Source of the DNA: Mimachlamys varia
Lineage: Eukaryota; Mollusca; Bivalvia; Pectinida; Pectinidae
DNA: 64,000 nt
Reading direction: 5' to 3'
Assembly (NCBI GenBank): GCA_947623455.1
Contig: OX392527.1
Coordinates: forward strand, 33,410,201 to 33,474,200
Below are positions 1 to 11,472 of the stretch, piece after piece. The number at the start of each line of letters is the position of its first letter. The first letter of the stretch is position 1. The notes under the pieces are model-generated. The model ran no database searches. It was not told the origin of the DNA and saw only the letters and a list, made by a program, of their open reading frames with translations. A program made the position numbers and the translations under genes.

Positions 1-877
1 TATTCTGTGGGAAGGGTTATATGTGTTGACCTTTGTGATACAGGTTGGCCGGGGTTTATGTTAAATAAGTCCACGACTTCTCCTCACCAAACCATTTGCT
101 ACGTTTCAAATATTCCAGTTTCATTTTTTTATTGGTGTAAATAAGATTTTCTCTTGAACCGAGTTTTAGTGAAAATAACGATGCATTCAGAAATATTAAA
201 AGATTTTTTCTTAACACTTTCTTTTTATACGCATTAAATACTTGAAATTGGTATCTTAAACTCAATTTCAGAACTGCTAACAGCTTGCCTTACATTCTAA
301 ACAATGTCGGATATCGCAAAATAGGTTTTAATTTTTTAAAGGACTCGTTCGTTAAGAGCTTTTCAAATGAACAGTTTCAGAAGTTGATCAACATTAGGTA
401 TCACATTGCCACACATTAACAAACTTCTTAGATATATCAAACATTGATTCTATAACTTTAAAAAACTTCTTAGGTCTTTCTGAAATTGATTCTATCAGGT
501 AACAAACCTCCTTATTATACTTGACAATGATTCTATGAGGTAACAATAGTTGGTTCATATAACGTTACTTACTAGTCCATGATGTTGCTAACCACAAGTC
601 TCTGTGTTGCTAACAGCACAATTAAAAAGAAAATGTACCACAAGTTCTTGTGTTGCTAACAGCACAATTGAAAAGAAATCAGTTGCTAACAACACAATTA
701 AGAAGAATTGAGTAGAAAAAGACAATCTGGCCTACTCGTTCTCGACGCAAATTTTGTTTCTCTTTTTCCCAAATCAATACATCATTGTTAAGATTTGTTT
801 TTTGGTTTGTTTAATTAGCATTCATCTGCAGGGAGAACTTATGGTGTATTATAACTGGTAATATTCTACGACTATCG
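1..877. other. AT-rich intergenic stretch with a short tandem repeat
   Basis: No supported gene is seen; open frames are short and AT-driven. Between about 581 and 707 the phrase GTTGCTAACAGCACAATT or a close variant recurs three to four times, with spacing of roughly 30 to 45 bases, forming a small decayed tandem repeat. The rest shows nothing recognisable. Confidence 0.5.
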
Positions 878-2222
878 GCTCTCGAAAGCGTTTCATCGTG
901 TCACACGGGGACCTGATAGAAGCATACGGAATTTCCGGGGAAGTTTTAGATTGGCTCAAAGATTATCTACATCAGCGCAAACAGAAATTTTTAATTGGAA
1001 ATTCTCATTCGGAACTAGGTAATATTGACGCTGGTGTATCTCAAGGTTCAAAACTCGGACCGCTTCCTTTTTACATTATTATGATATCTGACATACTTGA
1101 TCCGGCCTCTAGATGATTTGCAGATAACATATCATTTCTTTATTCTGCTTTTTATGTTACAAAATACAAACTGTTCTCAGGACATTGAATCTTTAAATCA
1201 GTGGCCTAAACGTAGGTCAGTTTCTTTTAATCCTAAAAAACAGACGTTCATTTAATTTCGAACGGTAACAATATTGACGATGATTTAGACCTGACATTTG
1301 ACGGAAAGACTTAAATTTTACAGACGTGCATAGACATTAAGGAGTTAAATTGGGAGGTCATGTTGAGGCAGTTAATAGTTCGATTATGAAGTGGATTAAT
1401 ATTTTACGAAAACTCAAATACATGTTGAAAAGAGGTTCACTTTTAAAAATATATAAATCTTTCATTTTACCAGTTTTTGATTTGCCTGTGAATTATGGGA
1501 TGGTATAAAATGAAAAATAACTTAACCCCCAGTTATTTATCGGCCCTTTTGCCAAACACAGTGGTTGACAACAATCGATACAATTTACGGAACCAATATA
1601 ATTACAGTATCCATATTTAAGACTCCCATCAAGTAACTTTTCTTTTCTGCAATCAAGTTTACGTCTTTAGAATTCATTACACAATGAAACAAAAACATTG
1701 CCATCTTTGAATAGCTTCAAATCTTATGTAATGGTGTAAATTCGTCTCCACCATCTTATTAAAATTTTGGCAAACGTAAGTTAAATATATTACACACGAG
1801 ACTCTGGCATCAGTGCAGTTCTTTGAAAAACGATTTGTTCCGTGTTAAGATGTTGATAATCCATCATGTAGTTGTAGACATTCCTGTGAGGATGTTGGTA
1901 TTTTGTTTTACTTAGAGTTGCACGTTTTTATAAAATAAATACATTGAATATTAATCCAGTTAATTTAGATCTAGATTTAACTTTATTTGGCAACGCAAAT
2001 ACAAATACAAATACAGAGGTGTTCAGACACGTGCCACTTTTCATCAAATCCAGCATCAGGGTTTTAAGTAAAATATTATTAATTGTAAAAATGTATTGTA
2101 TGCCTTGTTAAATGTTATCATGTAAATATCTATATGTACTGTATTAGAGGAATAAGAGAGAAAAAGTTGGAATAATTGGTGCCTAATCCTCTACTCACCT
2201 TTGAAGTAATAAACATGTTTAA
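878..2222 (+). pseudogene. Decayed non-LTR retrotransposon (LINE), 3' half of the reverse transcriptase ORF
   Basis: An open stretch at 898-1116 carries reverse-transcriptase blocks: AYGISGEVLDWLKDYL, a GVSQGS motif (usually GVPQGS) and, in another frame near 1115, a FADN-like catalytic box (FADD expected). Further pieces follow in shifted frames: a LNQW...FNPKK block (about 1190-1255), a LRKLKYMLKRG...IYKSFI thumb-like block (1405-1480), a YNLRN tail block (about 1580) and a Cys/His-like PSCSCRHSCED block (about 1855-1895), and the family-like NINPVNLDLDL tail runs to about 2075. The order matches the C-terminal half of CR1/Jockey-like LINEs. Many stops and frameshifts show it is dead. The 5' half is missing, as expected from 5' truncation during integration. 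The clade is not certain. Confidence 0.8.
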
Positions 2223-3140
2223 ATCAGATCTTGACTGTAGAGAGCGGTTTAAGCTATAGGCGAACTTACTTTAATCATATCATTGTTTAAATAATGTTAT
2301 GATATGTCTGTAACATACATGTAAGGTAGTGGTTAGGTTTATCGCCACAGTAAAATGGAACAAACGACATCAATTATTTCATATTGATAATTATTTTCAT
2401 ACAGGTGCGTCAATACTTGTCCATCTAAATGACAATGTTTCTTATTATCAAGAAAGCACTAATAGCGAGTCAGTAGAATCCATTCGGCATACACAGCATG
2501 TGAATGTGATGACTAGTATAACACAGACAAAAATCGATTGGCTGCCACCTGTTCTAGATAAAGTAATTAATACTTAGTACATGAGCCTTACGTTATTACT
2601 ACTAACCCTTAATTAGGAAATAATTATACAGAACAGAGTCAGTCATGGAATAGATCAATTTCGTAACAACTTCGCCTCATACATCCATCTACCTATCGAA
2701 CAAACGGCGATGTTCGCTAGATTTGTTATGTGTGTGAGGCGTATGCTCTCAATAGTGTTGATATTGAATTACCATGGCAACTCAATAGCGCGATGTTAGT
2801 TGATATCAATTTGGACTCTGCTACAATATGGTCATTATGTGCGGTGGATCTATTTGTGTTCGGCCATTGAACAGAAGAGGAACTGGCCTCAGAAATCGGT
2901 TACCGGGGTGATAGAAGATATATTGTAACAAAGGGTACAGTGGTGTTCCATGGTTACAATATCTTCTCGTTATATGATGTCTTCCATCGAGCGAAGACTA
3001 TGGGAGTACGGTACTGTGTGGAGGCCTGTCTTTAACGTTTCAGATTTGAAGATCAGTTATCTGCTGTAACAGTTTCTGTGAGTACCTAGCTTACCCTCGG
3101 CGATCTGCCATATTGTGCATTTAATCATTATTGACAAATC
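2223..3140. other. Intergenic, no supported gene
   Basis: No exon, RNA gene or clear repeat is recognised. An 82-codon open frame at 2329-2577 has no recognisable motif and no splice or promoter context. The end of this stretch would be the 5' leader of the small ORF that starts at 3141 if that ORF is expressed; no TATA box is obvious. Confidence 0.4.
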
Positions 3141-3470
3141 ATGGGTTGTCATATAAGCAAAGCCAAAAGAGCACGCGACAAAAATGTTTCAGCGTTACTG
3201 AAAAATATCGGCGAACTTCAATCTACCTTTGTTTTAAGTGCAACATATATCAGACCTCTGACAACGATAGAAGAGCAAAGCGAATCGAGCTCTGTAGCCG
3301 ACAAGCAGCACATGGTCCGCAGGACCAGTAATTCAAGCTCCATACCAGCCGGAAGACACAACATGTCTACGAAGGCGAACATAGCTAGTTTCCATGCGAT
3401 CAGTTTAAAACGCAGACGAGATGACAGCCGTGTGAACCTTGTTTCAAAGATGACTCCTATAGAGGTTTAA
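3141..3470 (+). CDS. Candidate small membrane-anchored protein, 109 aa, MGC N-terminus
   Basis: I do not recognise a family. The 109-residue open frame begins MGCHISKAKR: Gly2 with Cys3 and Ser6 followed by basic residues fits the N-myristoylation plus palmitoylation pattern of SH4-type membrane anchors. The rest is hydrophilic and rich in Ser, Arg and Lys, with no transmembrane segment. A basic cluster (SLKRRRDDSR) lies near the C-terminus, and the chain ends in TPIEV, which fits a class II PDZ-ligand pattern. A second frame overlapping at 3131-3331 lacks such features. No intron or nearby partner exon is evident. It could be chance: the ORF is short and no homologue was recalled. The functional reading is inference from motifs only. 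Confidence 0.4.
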   Translation: MGCHISKAKRARDKNVSALLKNIGELQSTFVLSATYIRPLTTIEEQSESSSVADKQHMVRRTSNSSSIPAGRHNMSTKANIASFHAISLKRRRDDSRVNLVSKMTPIEV

Positions 3471-4466
3471 CAGCAGTTTTACATCCATAAACATTTAATA
3501 TTGGTTATCGGGTAGCCATAGGGGTCAACCTTTGGCATCGAAGTAAAGAAACTTAATCATCGTATACTTTCAATAGGACGTTTTGATGCTACTTACGCAA
3601 AAGGTTAAATGAATTCTTGAACAATAGTGAGACGTGTTCGTCAGAACTGGACCGCAGTTGAGGAAACGGTCTGCTGATGCCAAACGGTTTGGAAAGTATT
3701 GATGTACGAGTATATTTTACCTGGTCAAATTATACATTACTTTATTGATAAGGCCAATAGAGACGTCGTGACAGATGATGGGACAGAAGGAGCAGTGTGC
3801 GTAGGGATTTATGTTTTGGATTACTCAATGGTACCTGGTCGCTCGAGGAATACTCACAGGCGATACGTCAGCCAATGATTGAGTGAGATTGTGGAGTGAG
3901 AAAGACAACAGGATGACTTTTTTACAGTGCATGTACACGGACTATATAATGAGTTATGGTTGAATGGCTATCTTATCATTTCAGTACTTTCATATTTATC
4001 TCCTGTTTAATTCTATCAAGATCACAATGTACAGCAATATCGTTGCATAATCATGCGAATGGCATTCACATGAGCAATGACAGCTGATGTCATCAGCACT
4101 GTATGTGAGCACTATAAATCACCTGGACATTAACTGATATCTGTATTCGAACTATGTGCTAATTTTGATGGTTACATTTTAAACAGCATTAAAATAGTTA
4201 TGAATTTTATCTTTTATATTTCTTATCATTTACAAAACTGTTTTAGAATACCAAAATTCTAAAAATAGTCACACAAGTGCGTCTTACTTACCACTAGGAT
4301 GGTCGTTATAGTTTTGGTACTACATTATCACTGATAGTTTTGGAACTAACATTGTCTATATTATGTTTTATTTTTCTATTTAAAGTTCCTAAACATTTTG
4401 ATATTATTCGTATATTTTGTATTGTTTGTTTTTATTATTCTCGTTGGCATAATTTGTTACCGATTA
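3471..4466. other. Intergenic, no supported gene
   Basis: AT-rich DNA without a convincing open frame. Toward the end, loosely spaced phrases of the next minisatellite family appear. Nothing else is recognised. Confidence 0.4.
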
Positions 4467-4893
4467 TCCTCATCATGCTGGTAAGATTCTAATGGTATCC
4501 TCATCGTGCTGGTAAGATTCTGATGATATCCTCATCATGCTGGTAATATTCTAATGGTATCCTCATCAAGCTGGTAAGATTCTAATGGTATCCTCATCAT
4601 GCTGGTAAGATTCTAATGGTATCCTCATCATGCTGGTAACATTCTAATGGTATCCTCATCATGCTGGTAACATTCTAATGGTATCCTCATCATGCTGGTA
4701 AGATTCTAATGGTATCCTCATCAAGCTGGTAAGATTCTAATGGTATCCTCATCACGCTGGTAAGCTTCTAATGGTATCCTCATCACGCTGGTAAGATTCT
4801 AATGGTATCCTCATCACGCTGGTAAGATTCTAATGGTATCATCATCAAGCTGGTAAGATTTTAATGGTATCCTCATCAAGCTGGTAAGATTTT
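4467..4893. repeat. 31-bp minisatellite, about 14 copies
   Basis: The unit contains CTCATCATGCTGGTAAGATT and TAATGGTATC and repeats every 31 bases about 14 times, with point variants (CATG, CAAG, CACG at one site). To the right (4894-5100) the unit decays into looser phrases such as CATCATGATGGTTATG, suggesting an older array. Similar phrases reappear at 6910-6980 beyond the next array. Confidence 0.9.
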
Positions 4894-5508
4894 GTACCAA
4901 TATTACCTTTGTCATGGGTAACATCATATCCAATCATGATGATTATGTTTTAATCTAATTGTCCCATCATGATGGTTATGTTTTAATTTAATAATCGCAT
5001 CATCATGATAATGTTTTCATTTAATTATCCCTTTATGATGGTAATGTTTGATTCTAATATTATTTTCATCATGTCGTTAACGTATATATCAATATTATCT
5101 CTTGGGTATTTTTAGAAAACATTTTTTTTTTCACAACAAGTAACGCTTTATATTATTAGTTGACCTTTTCTTTATGATTTTGGCTATATATAATAATTGT
5201 AGTACCCCTATCATGTTCGGGTATTTTAATACTTATATTTTTTTGAAATTACTCCTAAATTACTCAAAACATTACATGTCTGAAATCCACCCTATGAAAA
5301 TAATTGTTTCTATCATTTTTAAACCATGTTAATAAGTTTAATTTCATTTCATTTATTTTATTTTTCCAACTTTGGTCACCATACCCACTTATAATACTAA
5401 CGTTGATATCTGTCGTTTACCAGAACATTTGTTTGGTGTCATTCTTATTTTGCATTCGTGTTCGTCGACTTGTTGGCCCAAATGTGTTCATAAAAAGCCC
5501 TTGTGTAC

Positions 5509-6908
5509 GCCTGATGTGCTTGACTACCATCAGACCACGTTGCTACAGATGATTGGTGTACTTGACTACCATCAGACCACGTTGCAACAGATGTTTGGTG
5601 TACTTGACTACCATCAGACCACGTTGCAACAGATGTTTGGTGTACTTGACTACCAACAGACCACGTTGCTACAGATGTTTGGTGTACTTGACTACCATCA
5701 GACCACGTTGCAACAGATGTTTGGTGTACTTGACTACCAACAGACCACGTTGCTACAGATGTTTGGTGTACTTGACTACCATCAGACCACGTTGCTACAG
5801 ATGTTTGGTGTACTTGACTACCAACAGACCACGTTGCTACAGATGTTTGGTGTACTTGACTACAATCAGACCACGTTGCTACAGATGTTTGGTGTACTTG
5901 ACTACCATCAAACCACGTTGCCACAGATGTTTTGTGTACTTGACTACCATCAGACCACGTTGCTACAGATGTTTGGTGTACTTGACTACAATCAGACCAC
6001 GTTGCTACAGATGTTTGGTGTACTTGACTACCATAAAACCACGTTGCTACAGATGTTTGGTGTACTTGACTACCAACAGACCACGTTGCTACAAATGTTT
6101 GGTGTACTTGACTACCATCAGACCACGTTGCTACAGATGTTTGGTGTACTTGACTACCAACAGACCACGTTGCTACAGATGTTTGGTGTACTTGGCTACC
6201 ATCAGACCACGTTGCTACAGATGTTGGGTGTACTTGACTACCATCAGACCACGTTGCAACAGATGTTTGGTGTACTTGACTACCATCAGACCACGTTGCT
6301 ATAGATGTTTGGTGTACTTGACTACCAACAGACCACGTTGCTACAGATGTTTGGTGTACTTGACTACCATCAGACCACGTTGCAACAGATGTTGGGTGTA
6401 CTTGACCACCATCAGACCACGTTGCTACAGATGTTTGGTGTACTTGACTACCATCAGACCACGTTGCTACAGATGTTTGGTGTACTTGACTACCATCAGA
6501 CCACGTTGCTACAGATGTTTGGTGTACTTGACCACCATCAGACCACGTTGCTACAGATGTTTGGTGTACTTGACCACCATCAGACCACGTTGCTACAGAT
6601 GTTTGGTGTACTTGACCACCATCAGACCACGTTGCTACAGATGTTTGGTGTACTTGACCACCATCAGACCACGTTGCTACAGATGTTTGGTGTACTTGAC
6701 CACCATCAGACCACGTTGCTACAGATGTTTGGTGTACTTGACTACCATCAGACCACGTTGCTACAGATGTTTGGTGTACTTGACTACCATCAGACCACGT
6801 TGCTACAGATGTTTGGTGTACTTGACTACCATCAGACCACGTTGCTACAGATGTTTTGTGTACTTGACTACCATCAGACCACGTTGCTACAGATGTTTGG
6901 TGTACTTG
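5509..6908. repeat. 42-bp minisatellite, about 33 copies
   Basis: The unit combines TTGGTGTACTTGACTACC with ATCAGACCACGTTGCTACAG and repeats every 42 bases for 1.4 kb with few substitutions (CATCAG/CAACAG/CAATCAG; GCTACAG/GCAACAG). Because 42 is a multiple of three, several frames on both strands stay open and yield artificial 14-residue peptide repeats such as MFGVLDYHQTTLLQ. Low divergence suggests recent expansion. Degenerate phrases of the preceding 31-bp family lie on both flanks. Confidence 0.95.
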
Positions 6909-7624
6909 TGTAATCCCTATGATGTTGAAGTTGTTTTGTTTCTAATATCATCCCTATAATGTTGGTATGATTTTGGTAGTTGTTGTTTTGCCTTTTTGTT
7001 GGCACCTAAAATAATGAATTAGTATTGCATGATAGCCAAATCTAGGTTGAATAGCCACCCGGCTACAGCCTTTAAAAGAATACTAAAGTTATCAATGCAA
7101 TATATCAATACCGTCTGTTTAGAAATTCACAGTAGCTGTTTTAGTTCTACAAGCCCTGCTAAAAAACATTATTGTCAGTCAATATTTCAAACCCCTGAAA
7201 AGGTCACATTCAAAGAATCAAAATATACACCGAAATTCAAATTTGATTTTCAATCAATCTCGAATTTGTACTGTTAAAATGTATATACCTAGATTGCGTG
7301 TGGCTTAATTTCTTTTTATTGTCTATGGAGTGGCACACATGCCTTAAACTATAATGGATGTGGCCATGCAAATCATCAACATTAAAGGTAAAGTTTCAGC
7401 AGATCAATAATAATAAAAGGCAATCTAAGTGAATGGTATGACATTAAAAAAAAATACTGTGATTTTGTAGGCACTTAACATCATATAAGCATTATGAAAG
7501 GAAAGTGTTATAATGCTTATAACAAGTTTAGCTACATATACAGAAACAGTGCTACGCTTCGTTTAATGTCCTATTAACAGCTAAGTGAGGACGTGTCTCC
7601 ATGTACGTTGGTTGAACATTAAAG
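6909..7624. other. Spacer between two minisatellites
   Basis: No supported gene. The first 70 bases resemble the older CATGATG-type repeat found before 5100. An 82-codon open frame at 7029-7277 shows no motif. The remainder is AT-rich and unremarkable. Confidence 0.4.
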
Positions 7625-9097
7625 TGTGCGTGTATGTGTGCTGGAGACAGGGCATGTTAGTGTACTTACCTCCTTGTGAGTGGGTTAGCGTGTATGTGTG
7701 TCGGAAATGTTGGTGTACTTGCCTCCTTGTCAGTGTGTAAGTGTGTATGTGTGCTGGAGACAAGGTATGTTGGTGTACTTACCTCCCTCTGAGTGTGTTA
7801 GCGTGTATGTGTGCTGGAGACAGGGTATGTTGGTGTACTTGTCTCCTTGTGAGTGAGTAAGCGTGTATGTGTGCCGGGGATGTTGGTGTACTTGCCTCCT
7901 TGTGAGTGTGTTAGCGTGTATGTGTGCTGGAGACAGGGTATGTTGGTGTACTTACCTCCCTGTGAGTGTGTCAACGTGTATGTGTGCTGGAGACAGGGTA
8001 TGTTGGTGTACTTACCTCCTTGTGCGTGTGTAAGCGTGTATGTGTGCTGGAGACGGGGTATGTTAAGTTACTTGCATCCTTGTGAGTGTGTAAGCATGTA
8101 TGTGTGGTGGAGACGGGGTATGTTGGGGTACTTACCTCCTTGTGCGTGTGTAAGCGTGTATGTGTGGTGGAGACGGGGTATGTTGGGGTACTTACCTCCT
8201 TGTGCGTGTGTAAGCGTGTATGTGTGGTGGAGACGAGGTATGTTGGGGTACTTACCTCATTGTGCGTGTGTAAGCGTGTATGTGTGCTGGAGACGGGGTA
8301 TGTTGGAGTACTTACCTCCTTGTGAGTGTGTAAGCGTGTATGTGTGCTGGAGACAAGGTATGTTAGGTTACTTGCATCCTTGTGAGTGTGTTAGCGTGTA
8401 TGTGTGCTGGAGACAGGGTATGTTAGGTTACTTGCCTCTTTGTGAGTGTATAAGCGTGTGTGTGTGCTGGGGACAGGGTATGTTAGGTTACTTGCCTCCT
8501 TGTGAGTGGGTTAGTGTGTATGTGTGCTGGAGACGGGTAATGTTAAGTTACTTGCCTCCTTGTGAGTGTGTTAGCGTGTATGTGTGCTGGAGACAGGGTA
8601 TGTTAGGTTACTTGCATCCTTGTGAGTGTGTTAGTGTGTATGTGTGCTGGAGACAAGGTATGTTAGGTTACTTGCATCCTTGTGAGTGTGTTAGCGTGTA
8701 TGTGTGCTGGAGACAGGGTATGTTAGGTTACTTGCCTCTTTGTGAGTGTATAAGCGTGTGTGTGTGCTGGGGACAGGGTATGTTAGGTTACTTGCATCCT
8801 TGTGAGTGTGTAAGCGTGTATGTGTGCTGGAGACATGGTATGTTAGGTTACTTGCCTCTTTGTGAGTGTATAAGCGTGTATGTGTGCTGGACACAGGGTA
8901 TGTTGGAGTACTTGCCTCCTTGTGCGTGTGTAAGTCTGTATATGTGCCGGAAATGTTGCTGTACTTGCCTCCTTTTGCGTGTGTAAGCGTGTATGTGTGC
9001 AGGAGACTGGAAATGTCGGTGTACTTGCCTCCTTGTGAGTGGGAAAGCGTGTGTGTGTGCTGGAGACAAGTATGTTGGCGTACTTAACTCCTTGTAA
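7625..9097. repeat. 60-bp GT-rich minisatellite, about 24 copies
   Basis: The unit contains GTGTATGTGTGCTGGAGACA, GGGTATGTTGGTGTACTT and CCTCCTTGTGAGTGTG and repeats every 60 bases; several early and late copies are shortened around GGAAATGTTGG. The G/T strand bias and (GTGT) core suggest growth from a simple GT repeat. Since 60 is a multiple of three, long open frames run through it on both strands. The phrase TTGGTGTACTTG is shared with the 42-bp array upstream. Confidence 0.95.
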
Positions 9098-11472
9098 CAG
9101 TACAGATCTGAGGCCGACTTTATAGTGATATCCCACTGAAATACCATGTCGAAGGGCCCCAGCACGCCATTCCGCCTAATCACGTGTTACCGACAACAGA
9201 TTAACCAGTCGTTATGCAGAGAATAAATAACAACCATCGTTGTAAGTACTTTGGTATGTCCTGGTCTAGCGACAATATACATTGCCTTTCTCATCCGGGC
9301 GAGCTCAGCATTAAAGCCAGAAGTGAGTTTACGGAAGGACAGTCCGTGTAAAGTTTATTCATAATGTTACTGGGGCACTTCAGCATGACTTTATGTAATA
9401 TTCATATGCAGCTGTTGCCTGACAAAAGCTAGTAAACCAGATATTAAGTTCCACGTGATCCAAGTATTGGTATGTCAATGAGTTTTAGATGATATATCTC
9501 ATAATTTCATAGTGTGTAACTTGTGATCATGTGTGAAAGGTGCAGCACATGTGTGTGTTACGTCATCTTTAATAATAGGGGTTGGCACACTCTGCTGGTG
9601 GAGTTTTTAGTCCCCGATGTTTGCTGGAACCTCCATAGCCACAGTTAATTGCGTTTGAGTAGTGGCACGGTACATGATAAACACATTTTCGTAGTACACA
9701 ATTTTGAATTATACAGAACTAGTTTAATTTTACTTCTAAATTCATAAATTAAAGGTGTTTTAAGCACCTGACCCTTCTGCTTCTACATGTACATTAGTCA
9801 AGAAATTGTGGATTCCCACCTTTTGGTCCCTAGCATCACTGAAGAGTCCTAGGAGGACGAAGCAGCTGTGTGATGCAGTTTAATTCATTTTTTCGGCATA
9901 CTGTATATATTACTAAATTTAAAAGGTGCAGCACATGTGTGTATTACGTCATCTTTCATCTGACTAAAAGTGAAAAGCTTAAGATATCTCACAAATCTTT
10001 CAAAACTTTTTTTTTACTTACGCATTTTATGATTGCTGTAAAAGGGAATAGAATTTTACATTTCAACAGTAGATGTCGAATTGGCAGTGCAATAAACGTG
10101 TGTTTACTGTTGTATGAAATGAGGATTCATCCAGACGAATTTAGTTTAAATTAATACCTGGACCTATAGCTATAGATAAGTGAGCGTCTGTAAGACACAT
10201 ACTCTTATAATTCAGAACTGGTCCTCTGCGTCATATCCAGGTGGCTTACCTAATTATCTGTTAAACATATTGATCTCTCCGTCTGATATTGTATAGTAGC
10301 ACGATTTTGACATGTGACATGGTCTGTCATTGTCGATTTATTGATCTGGACGTGGACTGGTTCCTTTCTGGTGAGTTTCTTTCAGTATATATTTTCTTAG
10401 CTTTTGTTATGGCTTTCAGAAACTATAATCCAGGATAGCTCACATCTTATATTTGTATTATCGTTCAACTTTCTTGGAAAAGAAAACTCTCATAATGACA
10501 GATCAAGGACGTTCTGTCAGTTTGTAGTAGGGTATGGTATTGTACAGGATGGAAATGTTTTCACATGCGAAATAGTTTGGGGGGGGGGGGGGGGGGGTCT
10601 CCGAGATTGTGTAGAAAATCTTTCGAGTTTTCCACTGTATCGTCATTCTCAAAATCATGGATTACTTTCTTAGATATGTGTACTACTCCTCTAGAATATG
10701 TCATACAAAATTGAAGGTTCTGTTTGCGCCACTTTGTTGATGAGACAAGAAGACTATTTCGATCCTTTAATGTAATTCAAAAGAATATCACGGTCATTTA
10801 ATAGTTGATATCGACAGGCTTTTTAGTCGGGTGTCGCTTTAAAGGACCGGTCATCAGTCTGGTCTGGGATTCTGACTATCTGATCCTCTAAGTATCGGGA
10901 TTGCAGGTGGATAAGTATCAGAGATTGGTCAGGGGTTTTTTTCCTGAACTCTCTCCCGTGCTTTAGTTTTGCTATGACATGCATATGGGGTGCATATATA
11001 CAGCGTAACCCGTGGATATGATGGGGGGTGACTCCGGTCCAGTTGCCTAAATAATTTTTAGACAATGTTTTATATCTGCATAGTATAACATGTCATCATA
11101 CAATGTATAACACATATCCATACAATGTATAACATATCTACATATATACATTGTACAATGTACAATGTATAACAATTGTACAATGTATAACATTTATATG
11201 TATGACATATCTCCATATACACTATATACATATCAGTCTTTGATGTAAACAGTACGGGTTTTAACATTAAAAGTGCATAATAGACCTGGGTACCACAATT
11301 TTACATTGTATAGATCTATATATATATATTTCTTTTTTTTGTTTCATAATGATACCAAATAACGAATTATGTTTGGTCATTTTTTCAACCTTTTATCCCT
11401 TTAACTAGATCTACTACAGCTAGTATAGTTTTATCTCGAACCATTGGTGATGCATTTTATCGATAAAATTCA
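9098..11472. other. Intergenic stretch with dispersed repeats
   Basis: No gene is supported. A 35-base phrase ending in TACGTCATCTTT occurs at 9536-9570 and again at 9922-9956. Bases about 9745-9880 include GAAGAGTCCTAGGAGGACGA, which I recall as a phrase of dispersed molluscan repeats (not checked). A run of 19 G lies at 10579-10597. From about 11075 to 11240 the phrases TACAATGTATAACA and TACATTGTACAATGTA recur, giving an AT-rich palindromic patch. Confidence 0.5.
9536..9956. repeat. Direct pair of a 35-bp phrase with a TACGTCATC core
   Basis: AAAGGTGCAGCACATGTGTG followed by TTACGTCATCTTT occurs at 9536-9570 and, with one difference, at 9922-9956. A related copy lies at 32088-32111. Three spaced occurrences of a non-simple phrase suggest a dispersed repeat family or the ends of one element of about 420 bp. 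Confidence 0.55.

Noticed and set aside
5509..6908. CRISPR-like appearance of regular repeats
   Set aside because: There are no unique spacers, the units are contiguous, and the DNA is eukaryotic.
5372..6959. Long open frames of 159 to 468 codons on both strands
   Set aside because: They follow from a 42-bp unit, a multiple of three; several frames are open at once and no start, splice or codon signature favours one.
7581..9183. ORFs of up to 377 codons, Cys/Tyr-rich (plus) and Thr/His-rich (minus)
   Set aside because: Products of the 60-bp GT-rich satellite; the period is divisible by three and both strands are open.
10404..10673. 89-codon frame
   Set aside because: It passes through a 19-G homopolymer and has no recognisable protein feature.
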